Below the pieces are notes generated by a model, which saw nothing but the letters and a program-made list of their open reading frames with translations, ran no database searches and had not been told where the DNA came from. From NCBI GenBank assembly GCA_963842305.1, contig CAWJFW010000003.1, positions 496,001-560,000 on the forward strand: a stretch of DNA of 64,000 nucleotides, read 5' to 3'. The first letter of the stretch is position 1; every line of letters starts with the position of its first letter. This document shows, one piece after another, positions 47,814 through 55,735 of the stretch. Source of the stretch: JAIBJN01 sp963842305. GTDB lineage: Bacteria > Actinomycetota > Thermoleophilia > Gaiellales > Gaiellaceae. Made by a program: the position numbers and the translations under genes.

Positions 47814-48413
47814 TTGACCGAGCACATCTACGCGCATGACCACCCGGAGTCCGACCGCGCGCGCGGCGGCGGGTTCACACTCTGGTTCACGGGGCTCTCG
47901 GGCTCCGGGAAGACCACGATCGCGCACCTCGTCGGGCCCGCGCTGGACGAGCGCGGCCACGTCGTCGAGTACCTCGACGGCGACACCATCAGGACCCACC
48001 TCTCGAAGGGCCTCGGCTTCTCGAAGGAAGACCGCGACACGAACATCGAGCGCATTGGGTGGGTCGCCTCGCGCATCACCCGGCACGGCGGCACGGCCAT
48101 CACCGCCGCCATCTCGCCGTACGTCGAGACGCGTCAGAAGGCGCGGGAAATGGTGGAGCCGTTCGGGCCCTTCGTCGAGGTGTTCGTCAAGGCTTCGGTC
48201 GACGAGTGCGCGCGACGTGACGTCAACGGGCTCTACGCGAAGGCGTTCGCCGGCGAGATCAAGGGCTTTACCGGCGTCGACGACCCATACGAGGAACCGG
48301 AAAGCCCGGAGATCGTCGTCGATACGGAGGCGCAGACGCCCGACGAGAGCGCGCAGATCGTCGTTCAGCGGCTCGAGGAGCTCGGGCTGGTCGGTGACGA
48401 GGTGCGGGCGTGA
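47814..48413 (+). CDS. cysC: Adenylyl-sulfate kinase
   Basis: 199 residues. The start is the TTG at 47814, supported by AGGAGG (47800-47805) 8 nt upstream. P-loop FTGLSGSGKTTIAHLV (about 25-40), the APS-binding LDGDTIRTHLSKGLGFSKEDRDTNIERIGWVAS (about 59-91) and FVKASVDECARRDVNGLYAKAFAGEIKGFTGVDDPYEEP. It makes PAPS from APS. Because the neighbouring reductase is of the APS type, PAPS is probably meant for the sulfotransferases encoded downstream. Confidence 0.95.
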   Translation: MTEHIYAHDHPESDRARGGGFTLWFTGLSGSGKTTIAHLVGPALDERGHVVEYLDGDTIRTHLSKGLGFSKEDRDTNIERIGWVASRITRHGGTAITAAISPYVETRQKAREMVEPFGPFVEVFVKASVDECARRDVNGLYAKAFAGEIKGFTGVDDPYEEPESPEIVVDTEAQTPDESAQIVVQRLEELGLVGDEVRA

Positions 48414-49546
48414 GCGCGGTCACGACCGATCACCTCATCCGGCCCCACGGCGGCGTGCTCGTCGAGCGGTCGGGCGCGCGTCCGGACGACGTCGACTCGC
48501 TCGAGGCGGTCACGCTCACCTCGCGCGAGCTGGCCGACCTCGACATGCTCGCCTCCGGTGCGCTCTCGCCCCTCACGGGCTTCATGGGGAAGGAGGACTA
48601 CGAGGGCGTCGTCGACTCGATGCACCTCGCCAACGGCCTCCGCTGGGCGTTGCCCGTCTGCCTCTCGGTCGCCGAGGCGCCGACGGGCGACAGGGTGGCG
48701 CTCGCCGACGAGAACGGCCGACGGCTCGCCGTGCTCGACGTCGAGGAGGTCTACGCCTACGACATGGAACGTGAAGCCGAGCAGTGTTTCCGAACGACGG
48801 ACGGCGAGCACCCGGGCGTGGCGCAGCTCTACGCGCAGAAGAGCTCGTATCTCGGGGGCCCGGTGACCGTCTTCGACCGTCTGGAGCCGAGCTTTCCCGA
48901 GCTGCACCGCGACCCGGCCGAGACCCGCGCCCTCTTCGCAGCGCGTGGTTGGAGGCGCGTCGTCGGCTTCCAGACGCGCAATCCGATCCACCGCGCCCAC
49001 GAGTACCTGACCAAGTGCGCCCTCGAGACCGTGGACGGCCTCCTCATCCACCCGCTCGTGGGCGCGACGAAGTCCGACGACGTTCCCGTCGACGTCCGAG
49101 TCAAGGCCTACGACGCGCTCGTCGACGGCTATTACCCCGCCGAGCGGGTGGTCGTCTCCGCCTTCCCGGCGGCGATGCGCTACGCGGGTCCCCGCGAGGC
49201 GATCTGGCATGCGATCTGCCGGAAGAACTACGGGTGCTCGCACTTCATCGTCGGCCGAGACCACGCCGGAGTCGGCAGCTACTACGGCACGTATGACGCC
49301 CAGCTCATCTTCGACGAGTTCGAGCCGCACGAGCTCGACATCGAGCCGATGTTCTTCGAGCACTCGTTCTGGTGCAAGGTCTGCGGCCAGATGGCGACGC
49401 CGAAGACCTGCCCGCACGGAGGCGACGACCACGTGTTCCTCTCGGGCACCAAGGTGCGCGAGCTGCTTGCCGCGGGCGAGCTCCCGCCGCAGGAGTTCAC
49501 CCGTCCCGAGGTCGCCGCGATCCTGATCGAGGCCTACCGCGGGTAA
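48410..49546 (+). CDS. sat: Sulfate adenylyltransferase (ATP sulfurylase)
   Basis: 378 residues, the monofunctional Sat type rather than CysDN. Active-site motifs: QTRNPIHRAHEYLTKCALE (about 185-203), GATKSDDVPVDVRVKAYDAL, and GRDHAGVGSYYGTYDAQ (about 283-299), with a zinc-binding FWCKVCGQMATPKTCPHG near 323-340. It forms APS from sulfate and ATP, the first step of activation. GTGA overlap with cysC. The first sulfotransferase follows without a gap. Confidence 0.95.
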   Translation: MSAVTTDHLIRPHGGVLVERSGARPDDVDSLEAVTLTSRELADLDMLASGALSPLTGFMGKEDYEGVVDSMHLANGLRWALPVCLSVAEAPTGDRVALADENGRRLAVLDVEEVYAYDMEREAEQCFRTTDGEHPGVAQLYAQKSSYLGGPVTVFDRLEPSFPELHRDPAETRALFAARGWRRVVGFQTRNPIHRAHEYLTKCALETVDGLLIHPLVGATKSDDVPVDVRVKAYDALVDGYYPAERVVVSAFPAAMRYAGPREAIWHAICRKNYGCSHFIVGRDHAGVGSYYGTYDAQLIFDEFEPHELDIEPMFFEHSFWCKVCGQMATPKTCPHGGDDHVFLSGTKVRELLAAGELPPQEFTRPEVAAILIEAYRG

Positions 49547-49592
49547 CGAGCGTCCGCTCATCATCCTCGGCTGCCCGCGCTCGGGTACGACG

Positions 49593-50540
49593 ATGCTCCA
49601 GCTCATGCTGCACAGCCATCGCCGGATCGCGATCGCGCCCGAGACGCGGATCATGCTGCCGGCCTATCGGGAGCGGCTGCGCTTCGGAGACCTCGACCAC
49701 ACAGAGAACCGCCGCGCGCTCGGCGAGTACCTCGTGACCGGCCGTGCCTTCGGCAAGCTCGGCCTCGACCCGGAGCAGACGGTCGAGAAGGTGGCCGCCG
49801 GGCCGGCGACGTTCGGCTCGGCGATCGCCATCGTCCTTCGCTCCTACGCGGAGCGCTTCGACCGGCCGCGCTGGGGGGAGAAACGGCCCGGGTATTACCG
49901 GCACATCGACGTCGTCATGCGGCTCTTCCCCGACGCGCAGATCGTCCACATCGTGCGGGATCCGCGTGACTGCGTCGCCTCGCTGAAGCGGATGCCGTGG
50001 TGGAAGCGGGACAGCCACCACTCCGTGTTCGCCTGGGCACAGTCGATCGACCTCACCGCCGATGCAGCCAGCATGTGGCCGGTCGTCCAGGTGCAGTACG
50101 AGCGGCTCGTCGCCGACCCGGAGGGTGAGCTCCGCGGCCTCTGTTCGGCCATCGGGGAGGAGTACGACCCTGCGATGGCCTCGCCGGAGGAGCTCGCACC
50201 CACCGTGATCCGGGGGAAGCGCTGGCACCGCAAAGTGCGCAAGAAGGCGCCGACCACGGCGCGGATCGGGCGCTGGCGCGGCGAACTCGAACCGTGGGAG
50301 CTGGCGCTCATCGAGTGGGTGCTGGGCGCGCGCATGCAGCGGCTCGGCTACGAGCTCGTCGGCGTCCCTCGCCCGTCGGCGCGGCACCGGTCACGCTATG
50401 CCTACGTGTCCACGACCCGAACGCTTCACCACCGGCTGGAGCAGCTCCAGGATCGCCGGAAGCGGCGCTCCGAGCCCAACCCCGTCGCCGCAGCGCGCAT
50501 CTCCGCTCGGACGGCGCCAAGGGCGGCCGCCGAGGCTTAG
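49593..50540 (+). CDS. PAPS-dependent sulfotransferase, N-terminus upstream of first standard start
   Basis: From ATG 49593 there are 315 residues, but the 5'-phosphosulfate loop RPLIILGCPRSGTTM is encoded in frame just before it (49551-49595). No ATG, GTG or TTG precedes that loop after the in-frame stop at 49524. The true start must be non-standard or hidden by an error. The 3'-phosphate motif is VHIVRDPRDCVASLKRM (near residue 123). The C-terminus is very basic. It would transfer sulfate from PAPS, made by the two preceding genes, to a carbohydrate or other hydroxyl group. Confidence 0.8.
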   Translation: MLQLMLHSHRRIAIAPETRIMLPAYRERLRFGDLDHTENRRALGEYLVTGRAFGKLGLDPEQTVEKVAAGPATFGSAIAIVLRSYAERFDRPRWGEKRPGYYRHIDVVMRLFPDAQIVHIVRDPRDCVASLKRMPWWKRDSHHSVFAWAQSIDLTADAASMWPVVQVQYERLVADPEGELRGLCSAIGEEYDPAMASPEELAPTVIRGKRWHRKVRKKAPTTARIGRWRGELEPWELALIEWVLGARMQRLGYELVGVPRPSARHRSRYAYVSTTRTLHHRLEQLQDRRKRRSEPNPVAAARISARTAPRAAAEA

Positions 50541-50551
50541 GGGCCCGGGGC

Positions 50552-52474
50552 TTAGAGCCGGACGAGCTGGCGCAGGATGCGCTCCGCGAGAGCGCCCGGG
50601 TCGCTCTCCTTCTGGGGCAGCCAGACGGAGCGCACGTAGTCGATGACGTGGGTGCCGTCGGGCGCCTCCACCGGCACGACTTCCTCGGGCGGTTCGCCGC
50701 CGTCGGCAAGTGCGCGGAACACCTCCCACTCGCGACGCTTGCGTTGCGTCCGGCTCGTCGTGTGGAAGTCGGTGTCCGACCAGTGGTCGAACTCGTCGGC
50801 GTCGAGGTACTTGAGCTCGATGCACGACCAGTCGGGAAGAACGATTCGCTGCACCTCTCGCGGCAGTACCGGCTGCTCCCATTCCATGGCCTTCACGAAG
50901 CTATAGCCCGGTCGGTTCGGCCATCCCCAGGCCTCGCAGTTGGCTAGTCCGAGATCGAGGAACGCCCTCCGGTCGTCGGCGACGTAGAGCGGAAAGCGCG
51001 GGATCTTGATCACGGCGTCTGCGGCCTCGAGCTGCCAGGCGAGGTCCCGCAAGGTGTTGATCGCCGTGTCGGTGAGGACCATGTCGGCGTCCCACTTGAG
51101 CGCGTAGCGCGTCCGCACGTGCGAGAAGGACCAGTTGTAGAAGTAGACGAGACTGTGCAGGGATGCCGCCGGCGTCCCGAGGTGCTCCTCGCCGCAGCGC
51201 GCTACGGAGAAGGGATACGAGAGCACCTCGAACCGGCCCGACGCTCTTTCCTCCTCGGCCGCCGCTCGGGCGACCTCGATGGTCCGGTCGGTGGAGCCGT
51301 TGTCGATCAGCACGACGCGATGCGCGGCGCGGAGGAGCGGGGGCAGCACCCAAGGAAGGGCCCGCTCTTCATTCTTCGCCCGGACGACCGCCGTGAACCC
51401 CGGCACGATCCTCTCCTCGGCCCACGCCCAGCGGACGTTGAAGTCCGCCTGACCCTCGATGTTCGTCAGGACGGGCGACCTCGAGTGGCCCGTGCGCCGG
51501 ACTGCGCCGGCCTCGAGCCAGCCCTCGACCGTGTGCACGCGGCGCGCCATCTTGTGCAGTTGGCCGATACGAAGGTGCCGGTCGATCGTCTCCTGCACGA
51601 GCGGGACGAGCGGTGCCGCCTGGTCGCGCCAGTCCGCCAGCGCCCTGTCCTCCGCAGCGGGCTCGACGGGCTGGTAGCCGTACGCGTCGAAGTCGGCTGC
51701 GTAGTGGCGGTTCAGCCCCTCGGCAGTCGCGGCGTCGAACACACCTGGCGGAATCCGCAGGGGCGTGCGGTTCTCGTGCCTCGTCTCCGCGGGCCAGAGC
51801 TCGTCGGGAACGTGGGCCCTCAAAAGCGACAGCGTGTCGTCGAGCGACTCGAGACGGCCGACGTGGTCGAGCAGCAGCCGGTCGGCGAGATCGTGCTGGA
51901 CGCACCAGTGGACGTCCACCGCCTCCCCGGCTGCGACAGCTGCCACGAAGCGGCGGAAGTCCTCGACCGCGTCCATGGGGTCGCGCGGGATCCGCGGGAA
52001 CCAGGGCTGCTCGCCGAAATCCGAGAGAAACCGAGGCTCGCGCAAGAGGAGCTTCGACTGCCACGCGGACCAGAGGCGCGGCGCCGGGTCTCGGACGACC
52101 GAGAAGCGCAGCCACCCTTCCTCGGTGAGCACCCGCTCGCGCTCCTCGCCCTCGTAGTCGGCCAGGCGCCGGCCTGGCCCCCAGAGGCTCATGTCGTGGA
52201 CCGTCAGCGCGGGCGATACGCCGGGAAGGGTCGAGTGCTCGAACCTCTCCGCTGGAATCCCCGCCAGCTCGGCGAGGAGCCAGAGTACGGTCGTCCAACC
52301 GGCCTTGGGAATCGGCAGGTAGAGGATGCGGAGCTCCGGCAGGACCACTGTCCGCAGCTCCACGTGCTGGGCGAACCGAAAGTCCGAAGTGTCCGAGTCG
52401 ACTTGCCCGGGACCGTCCTCTTCGAGGGTTGCGGCCGGAGCCTCAGGCTCCGCCGTCTCGACGCGTTCGGTCAC
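50552..52474 (-). CDS. Two-domain protein: sulfotransferase fused to family 2 glycosyltransferase
   Basis: 640 residues from GTG 52474; a more upstream in-frame start would run through the promoter of the divergent gene. N-terminal domain (about 35-290) is sulfotransferase-like: RILYLPIPKAGWTTVLWLLAE and RFSVVRDPAPRLWSAWQSK. The C-terminal domain (about 357-600) is GT2-like: GFTAVVRAKNEERALPW, VVLIDNGSTDRTIEVARA, and a DxD motif in ALKWDADMVLTDTAI. A helical linker joins them. No membrane segment. It may both add and sulfate a sugar, or make a sulfated sugar step processive. Coupling is inferred from the fusion. Confidence 0.75.
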   Translation of the reverse strand: MTERVETAEPEAPAATLEEDGPGQVDSDTSDFRFAQHVELRTVVLPELRILYLPIPKAGWTTVLWLLAELAGIPAERFEHSTLPGVSPALTVHDMSLWGPGRRLADYEGEERERVLTEEGWLRFSVVRDPAPRLWSAWQSKLLLREPRFLSDFGEQPWFPRIPRDPMDAVEDFRRFVAAVAAGEAVDVHWCVQHDLADRLLLDHVGRLESLDDTLSLLRAHVPDELWPAETRHENRTPLRIPPGVFDAATAEGLNRHYAADFDAYGYQPVEPAAEDRALADWRDQAAPLVPLVQETIDRHLRIGQLHKMARRVHTVEGWLEAGAVRRTGHSRSPVLTNIEGQADFNVRWAWAEERIVPGFTAVVRAKNEERALPWVLPPLLRAAHRVVLIDNGSTDRTIEVARAAAEEERASGRFEVLSYPFSVARCGEEHLGTPAASLHSLVYFYNWSFSHVRTRYALKWDADMVLTDTAINTLRDLAWQLEAADAVIKIPRFPLYVADDRRAFLDLGLANCEAWGWPNRPGYSFVKAMEWEQPVLPREVQRIVLPDWSCIELKYLDADEFDHWSDTDFHTTSRTQRKRREWEVFRALADGGEPPEEVVPVEAPDGTHVIDYVRSVWLPQKESDPGALAERILRQLVRL

Positions 52475-52547
52475 GCGGATGTCGCGATCGCGGGCACGGA
52501 GACCAGTGTATGCAACGCTTCCGACCGGACCGCGCCGGTGCGCCGGG

Positions 52548-52553
52548 TAAGCT
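52548..52553 (+). promoter_or_regulatory. -10 box of the second plus-strand sulfotransferase
   Basis: TAAGCT ends 7 nt before the ATG at 52561; leaderless spacing. The divergent fusion gene starts 75 bp to the left. Confidence 0.4.
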
Positions 52554-52560
52554 GCCTGCG

Positions 52561-53628
52561 ATGAACGCCCCGGTGGGACAGCAGGCACAATCGAAGGCTC
52601 CGCCGGCCGTCGAGACCCCCTCGAAGGCCCGCACGCTCATGCTCGTTGTCGGCTCCGGTCGCAGTGGGACGAGCCTCTTCACCGGGATCATGCAGCGCCT
52701 CGGTTTCCATGTCCCGCAGCCGGAGGTGACGGCCGACAGCACGAATCCGCGCGGCTTCGCCGAGCCGAAATGGGCCGTCGACTTCCACACGGCGCTCCTC
52801 GGCCGGGCCGGCGTGCAGGTCGCCGACGGGCGACCGTCCGCCTGGGCGCAGACCGCCCGCGTCGCCATGGACGACGACGTTCGCCGGAAGCTCCGCGAGT
52901 GGCTCGGAGCCGAGTTTGCGAAGTCGGACAACGTGGTCATCAAGGACCCGCGCCTCTCGTGGTTTCTGCCCCTCTGGCGCCAGTGCGGCCAGGACGTGGG
53001 CGCCATGGCGAAGTTCGTGACCGTCATGCGGCACCCCGCGGCCGTGATCGAAAGCAAGCAGCGGTCGTACGGCAACTGGCAAGGCGACGTCGAGCGTACG
53101 GCCGGCTGGATCAACCAGGTTCTCTTCACCGAGCGCGCGACCCGCGAGGGCCCGCGGGCGTTTATCAGGTACCAGGACATGCTCGACGACTGGACCGGCG
53201 TCACCGCCCACGTCGGCGACGCGCTCGACCTCGCAGTGATCCGCGACGCGCCGGCGGCGTCCATCGTGCAGATCCATGAGTTCGTCGACCGGTCGCTCAG
53301 CCGCTCGCGCTCGAACTGGGAGGAGTTCGAGATCCCCGCTGGCCTGCGCGCCCTCGCTGACGAGGTCTGGACGCTCGTCTCCGGCCTCGCCGACGTGGAC
53401 GCCGACTTCGAGAGCGCCGTCGAGCCGCTCGAGGCGGCGCGGCTTGCGTACATCCAGCTCTACGAGGACGCCGAGGCGATCGCCCAGTCCTCGATCACGG
53501 CGGCCGGGCGCGTTCCCACTACCCGCGGCCCCGCCGTCAAGGCGCTGCGCAAGGTGCCTACGCGCTACAAGCGCAGGATCCCGCGCAGCTGGCGCGTCAC
53601 GGTCTCGCGCGCCCTCAGCCGCAATTAG
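52561..53628 (+). CDS. Sulfotransferase-family protein
   Basis: 355 residues. After a flexible Gln/Pro-rich N-terminus, the phosphosulfate loop TLMLVVGSGRSGTSLFTGIMQRLG (about 23-46) and the 3'-phosphate motif FVTVMRHPAAVIESKQRS (near 157-174) mark the PAPS site. IKDPRLSWFLPLW resembles the wider P-loop sulfotransferase group that acts on polysaccharides. The C-terminus is basic (RYKRRIPRSWRVTVSRAL) and may touch the membrane. Convergent with the next gene across a GC-rich gap that holds a small hairpin (GGCGG-ACGA-CCGCC). Confidence 0.78.
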   Translation: MNAPVGQQAQSKAPPAVETPSKARTLMLVVGSGRSGTSLFTGIMQRLGFHVPQPEVTADSTNPRGFAEPKWAVDFHTALLGRAGVQVADGRPSAWAQTARVAMDDDVRRKLREWLGAEFAKSDNVVIKDPRLSWFLPLWRQCGQDVGAMAKFVTVMRHPAAVIESKQRSYGNWQGDVERTAGWINQVLFTERATREGPRAFIRYQDMLDDWTGVTAHVGDALDLAVIRDAPAASIVQIHEFVDRSLSRSRSNWEEFEIPAGLRALADEVWTLVSGLADVDADFESAVEPLEAARLAYIQLYEDAEAIAQSSITAAGRVPTTRGPAVKALRKVPTRYKRRIPRSWRVTVSRALSRN

Positions 53629-53664
53629 CGGCGGACGACCGCCCGCGCCGGCCCGGTGCGCGCC

Positions 53665-55659
53665 TCAGGCGGGCGCCCGCACGCAGGTCAGCTCGCCGGC
53701 CCTGAAGGGCTCGGAGAACCCGGCGGCCCCCAACGTCTCGAGCGCCTGGGGCATCCGGTCGGCGGCGCAGGCGATGTCGACACCGACGGCGTCGAGCGCC
53801 CGGGCGACCTCGGCGTCGCTGCTCGGGCGCTTGTCGCTTCCGACGACGTTCCGCACCAGCTCGGGCTCGAGGATCGACTGGAGCAGCAGCCGCTCCTCCA
53901 CGTGAGCGTCGGGCTCGTCGTCCAGAGCCAGCGTGTAGAAGACTCGCGGCGAGACGGTCGTGACGTCGCCCGACATGATCACCACCGACTGGGAGACTTG
54001 CTGAGGCGCAAGCACGATGTCCCCCGCCTGCGAGCGGTTGAGGATCCTGTGCGCGGCGGGAACGGATCCGGGCGGGCGCTTCCAGGAGGGCTTCGACTTC
54101 ACGGTCCCGGAGTCCCACACCGGGCTTCCCCACGCGACGAGCACGGCGCAGAGGAGGACGGCCGGGGCTGCGCGCCAGATCGGAGAGCGGACTCGCGAGG
54201 GGACCGCGGTCGCGGCCGCCCCAACGAGTACCGCCACGGGGATCACCCACACGCCCCGCCAAAGCACGCGCCCGATACCGGTCAGGTCCCAGACGAGGTG
54301 GGGGAGCGGGGGCGTGTAGAGAAGCGTGACGAGCACGACCGTCGAGGCGGCCATCAGGGCGGCACGCCGGCTCGGAATCAGCAGCGGCCCGACGAGCACG
54401 GCAGCGACGGCGATGAAGGCGAAGAGGCCGCTCCCGAGAACGAGCCTCGCGATCTCGTTCGTGACGATGTCGGACGCGAAGTCCTCCCCCGCCCTCCGGC
54501 TGCCGACGGCGGCGGTCACCACCAGGGAGCCGAGCGGATATGCGCATGTCGCCGCGATCCCGGCTGCAGCCTGCGCGACGGAGCGCAGCGCGAGCGGCGC
54601 GAGACAGCCAACGGCAACGAGGGGTACGAGGAAGGTGCCGGTGCTCGTGAGCCCGACGCCGGCCGCGCCGGCGGCGGCCAGGAACAGAAGCTGTCGAAGC
54701 GTGGGCCGCTTCGCGTAAGTCTCGAGCAGAACGAAGAGGAGTGGAACGAGGACCGCGAGGAAGACGACCTTCCCCTGCCAGATGCGACCGACGAAGAGAT
54801 TGCCGAACGTCCGGTGCTCCTGCGCGGCCATGAGCAGGTAGACCATGGTCGTCGAGAGGGCGAGGCCTACCATCGAGGCGCGCCAGTTCCGGAGAAGGCG
54901 CCAGATCGCGAGGACGCTCAGCGCCGTGGCCAACGGCGTGACGAGGAGGTAGGTCGTGCTGGCCGCGGAGATCCCGAAGAGCCCTGCTACCGCTCCGATC
55001 AGCGCCTCGAACGACGAGATCGGCGGATAGATGATCGCCGGAAACACCTGGTCGGAGAAGAGCGTGTCGCGCAGCGGAAACTCGTCGTGCTCCGCGATCC
55101 AGGTCGACAGGTGGACGTACTGCGTGTCGTCGGCATCCGGCCGCACCAGGAAGAGAGAGAAGACGGCCAGGCCCACGGCCCATGCGAGCGCCACGAACGC
55201 GCCGGGGGCCTTGCGCGACTTCCCGCCCTGAACCGAGAACCGAAGCCGTCCCGTCGTCTTCAGGTATGTCAGTACTAGGCCGGCTGCTGCCGCAAGGAAG
55301 AGCAGAAACCAGGTGACGGCCCAGCTCGCCCCGGCGAAGGCGTACACGGCGGCGGCCAGCACGGACAGGAGCGCGAAGCCGACGAGGAGGAGGGCGAGTC
55401 GCCCGAGCGACCAGGACCGGGTCCTCGACGGCTCCGGGATCGGCGGGCCGTCGCCGCCGACGCGAAACGCGAACCACGCCGAGGCGAGGAGCGCGACCGC
55501 CCAGGCGGCGAGCGCGCCGATCGTCCCGATCCCGATCACGAGACAGAGGTGGTAGACGAGCGTCCACGCCCCGAAGGCGAGTACAACGAAGTCGAGCAGG
55601 CCGTCGCAACCGCGCGCGATTACGGCCGGCAGCCGCTGCAACACCCTCCGCGCACGCAA
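53665..55659 (-). CDS. Large polytopic membrane protein, probable GT-C glycosyltransferase-like
   Basis: 664 residues from TTG 55659, preceded by TATGCT (55673-55668) at near-leaderless distance; ATG 55737 would add 26 residues but overlaps the ATG of the divergent gene. About 13 membrane segments. FLVRPDADDTQYVHLSTWIAEHDEFPLRDTLFSDQ, an acidic loop after an early segment, resembles the catalytic loop of GT-C enzymes, and TFGNLFVGRIWQGKVVFLAVLVPLLF follows. The last 200 residues are a soluble extracytoplasmic domain (ILNRSQAGDIVLAPQQVSQSVV). Substrate unknown; the context suggests surface glycan assembly. Confidence 0.65.
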   Translation of the reverse strand: MRARRVLQRLPAVIARGCDGLLDFVVLAFGAWTLVYHLCLVIGIGTIGALAAWAVALLASAWFAFRVGGDGPPIPEPSRTRSWSLGRLALLLVGFALLSVLAAAVYAFAGASWAVTWFLLFLAAAAGLVLTYLKTTGRLRFSVQGGKSRKAPGAFVALAWAVGLAVFSLFLVRPDADDTQYVHLSTWIAEHDEFPLRDTLFSDQVFPAIIYPPISSFEALIGAVAGLFGISAASTTYLLVTPLATALSVLAIWRLLRNWRASMVGLALSTTMVYLLMAAQEHRTFGNLFVGRIWQGKVVFLAVLVPLLFVLLETYAKRPTLRQLLFLAAAGAAGVGLTSTGTFLVPLVAVGCLAPLALRSVAQAAAGIAATCAYPLGSLVVTAAVGSRRAGEDFASDIVTNEIARLVLGSGLFAFIAVAAVLVGPLLIPSRRAALMAASTVVLVTLLYTPPLPHLVWDLTGIGRVLWRGVWVIPVAVLVGAAATAVPSRVRSPIWRAAPAVLLCAVLVAWGSPVWDSGTVKSKPSWKRPPGSVPAAHRILNRSQAGDIVLAPQQVSQSVVIMSGDVTTVSPRVFYTLALDDEPDAHVEERLLLQSILEPELVRNVVGSDKRPSSDAEVARALDAVGVDIACAADRMPQALETLGAAGFSEPFRAGELTCVRAPA

Positions 55660-55721
55660 GGCGTCAGCATAGAGGGCCGACCCGCGGGCGCCGCCCGTGA
55701 CGACGCCGTCGACCCACTCGG

Positions 55722-55727
55722 TATCCT
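55722..55727 (+). promoter_or_regulatory. -10 box of the phosphodiesterase-flippase unit
   Basis: TATCCT ends 8 nt before the ATG at 55736; leaderless spacing. Confidence 0.4.
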
Positions 55728-55735
55728 CCTCGCCC

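Noticed and set aside
53629..53664. Terminator between convergent genes
   Set aside because: GGCGG-ACGA-CCGCC stem is only 5 bp; noted in the gene entry but not listed as a site.
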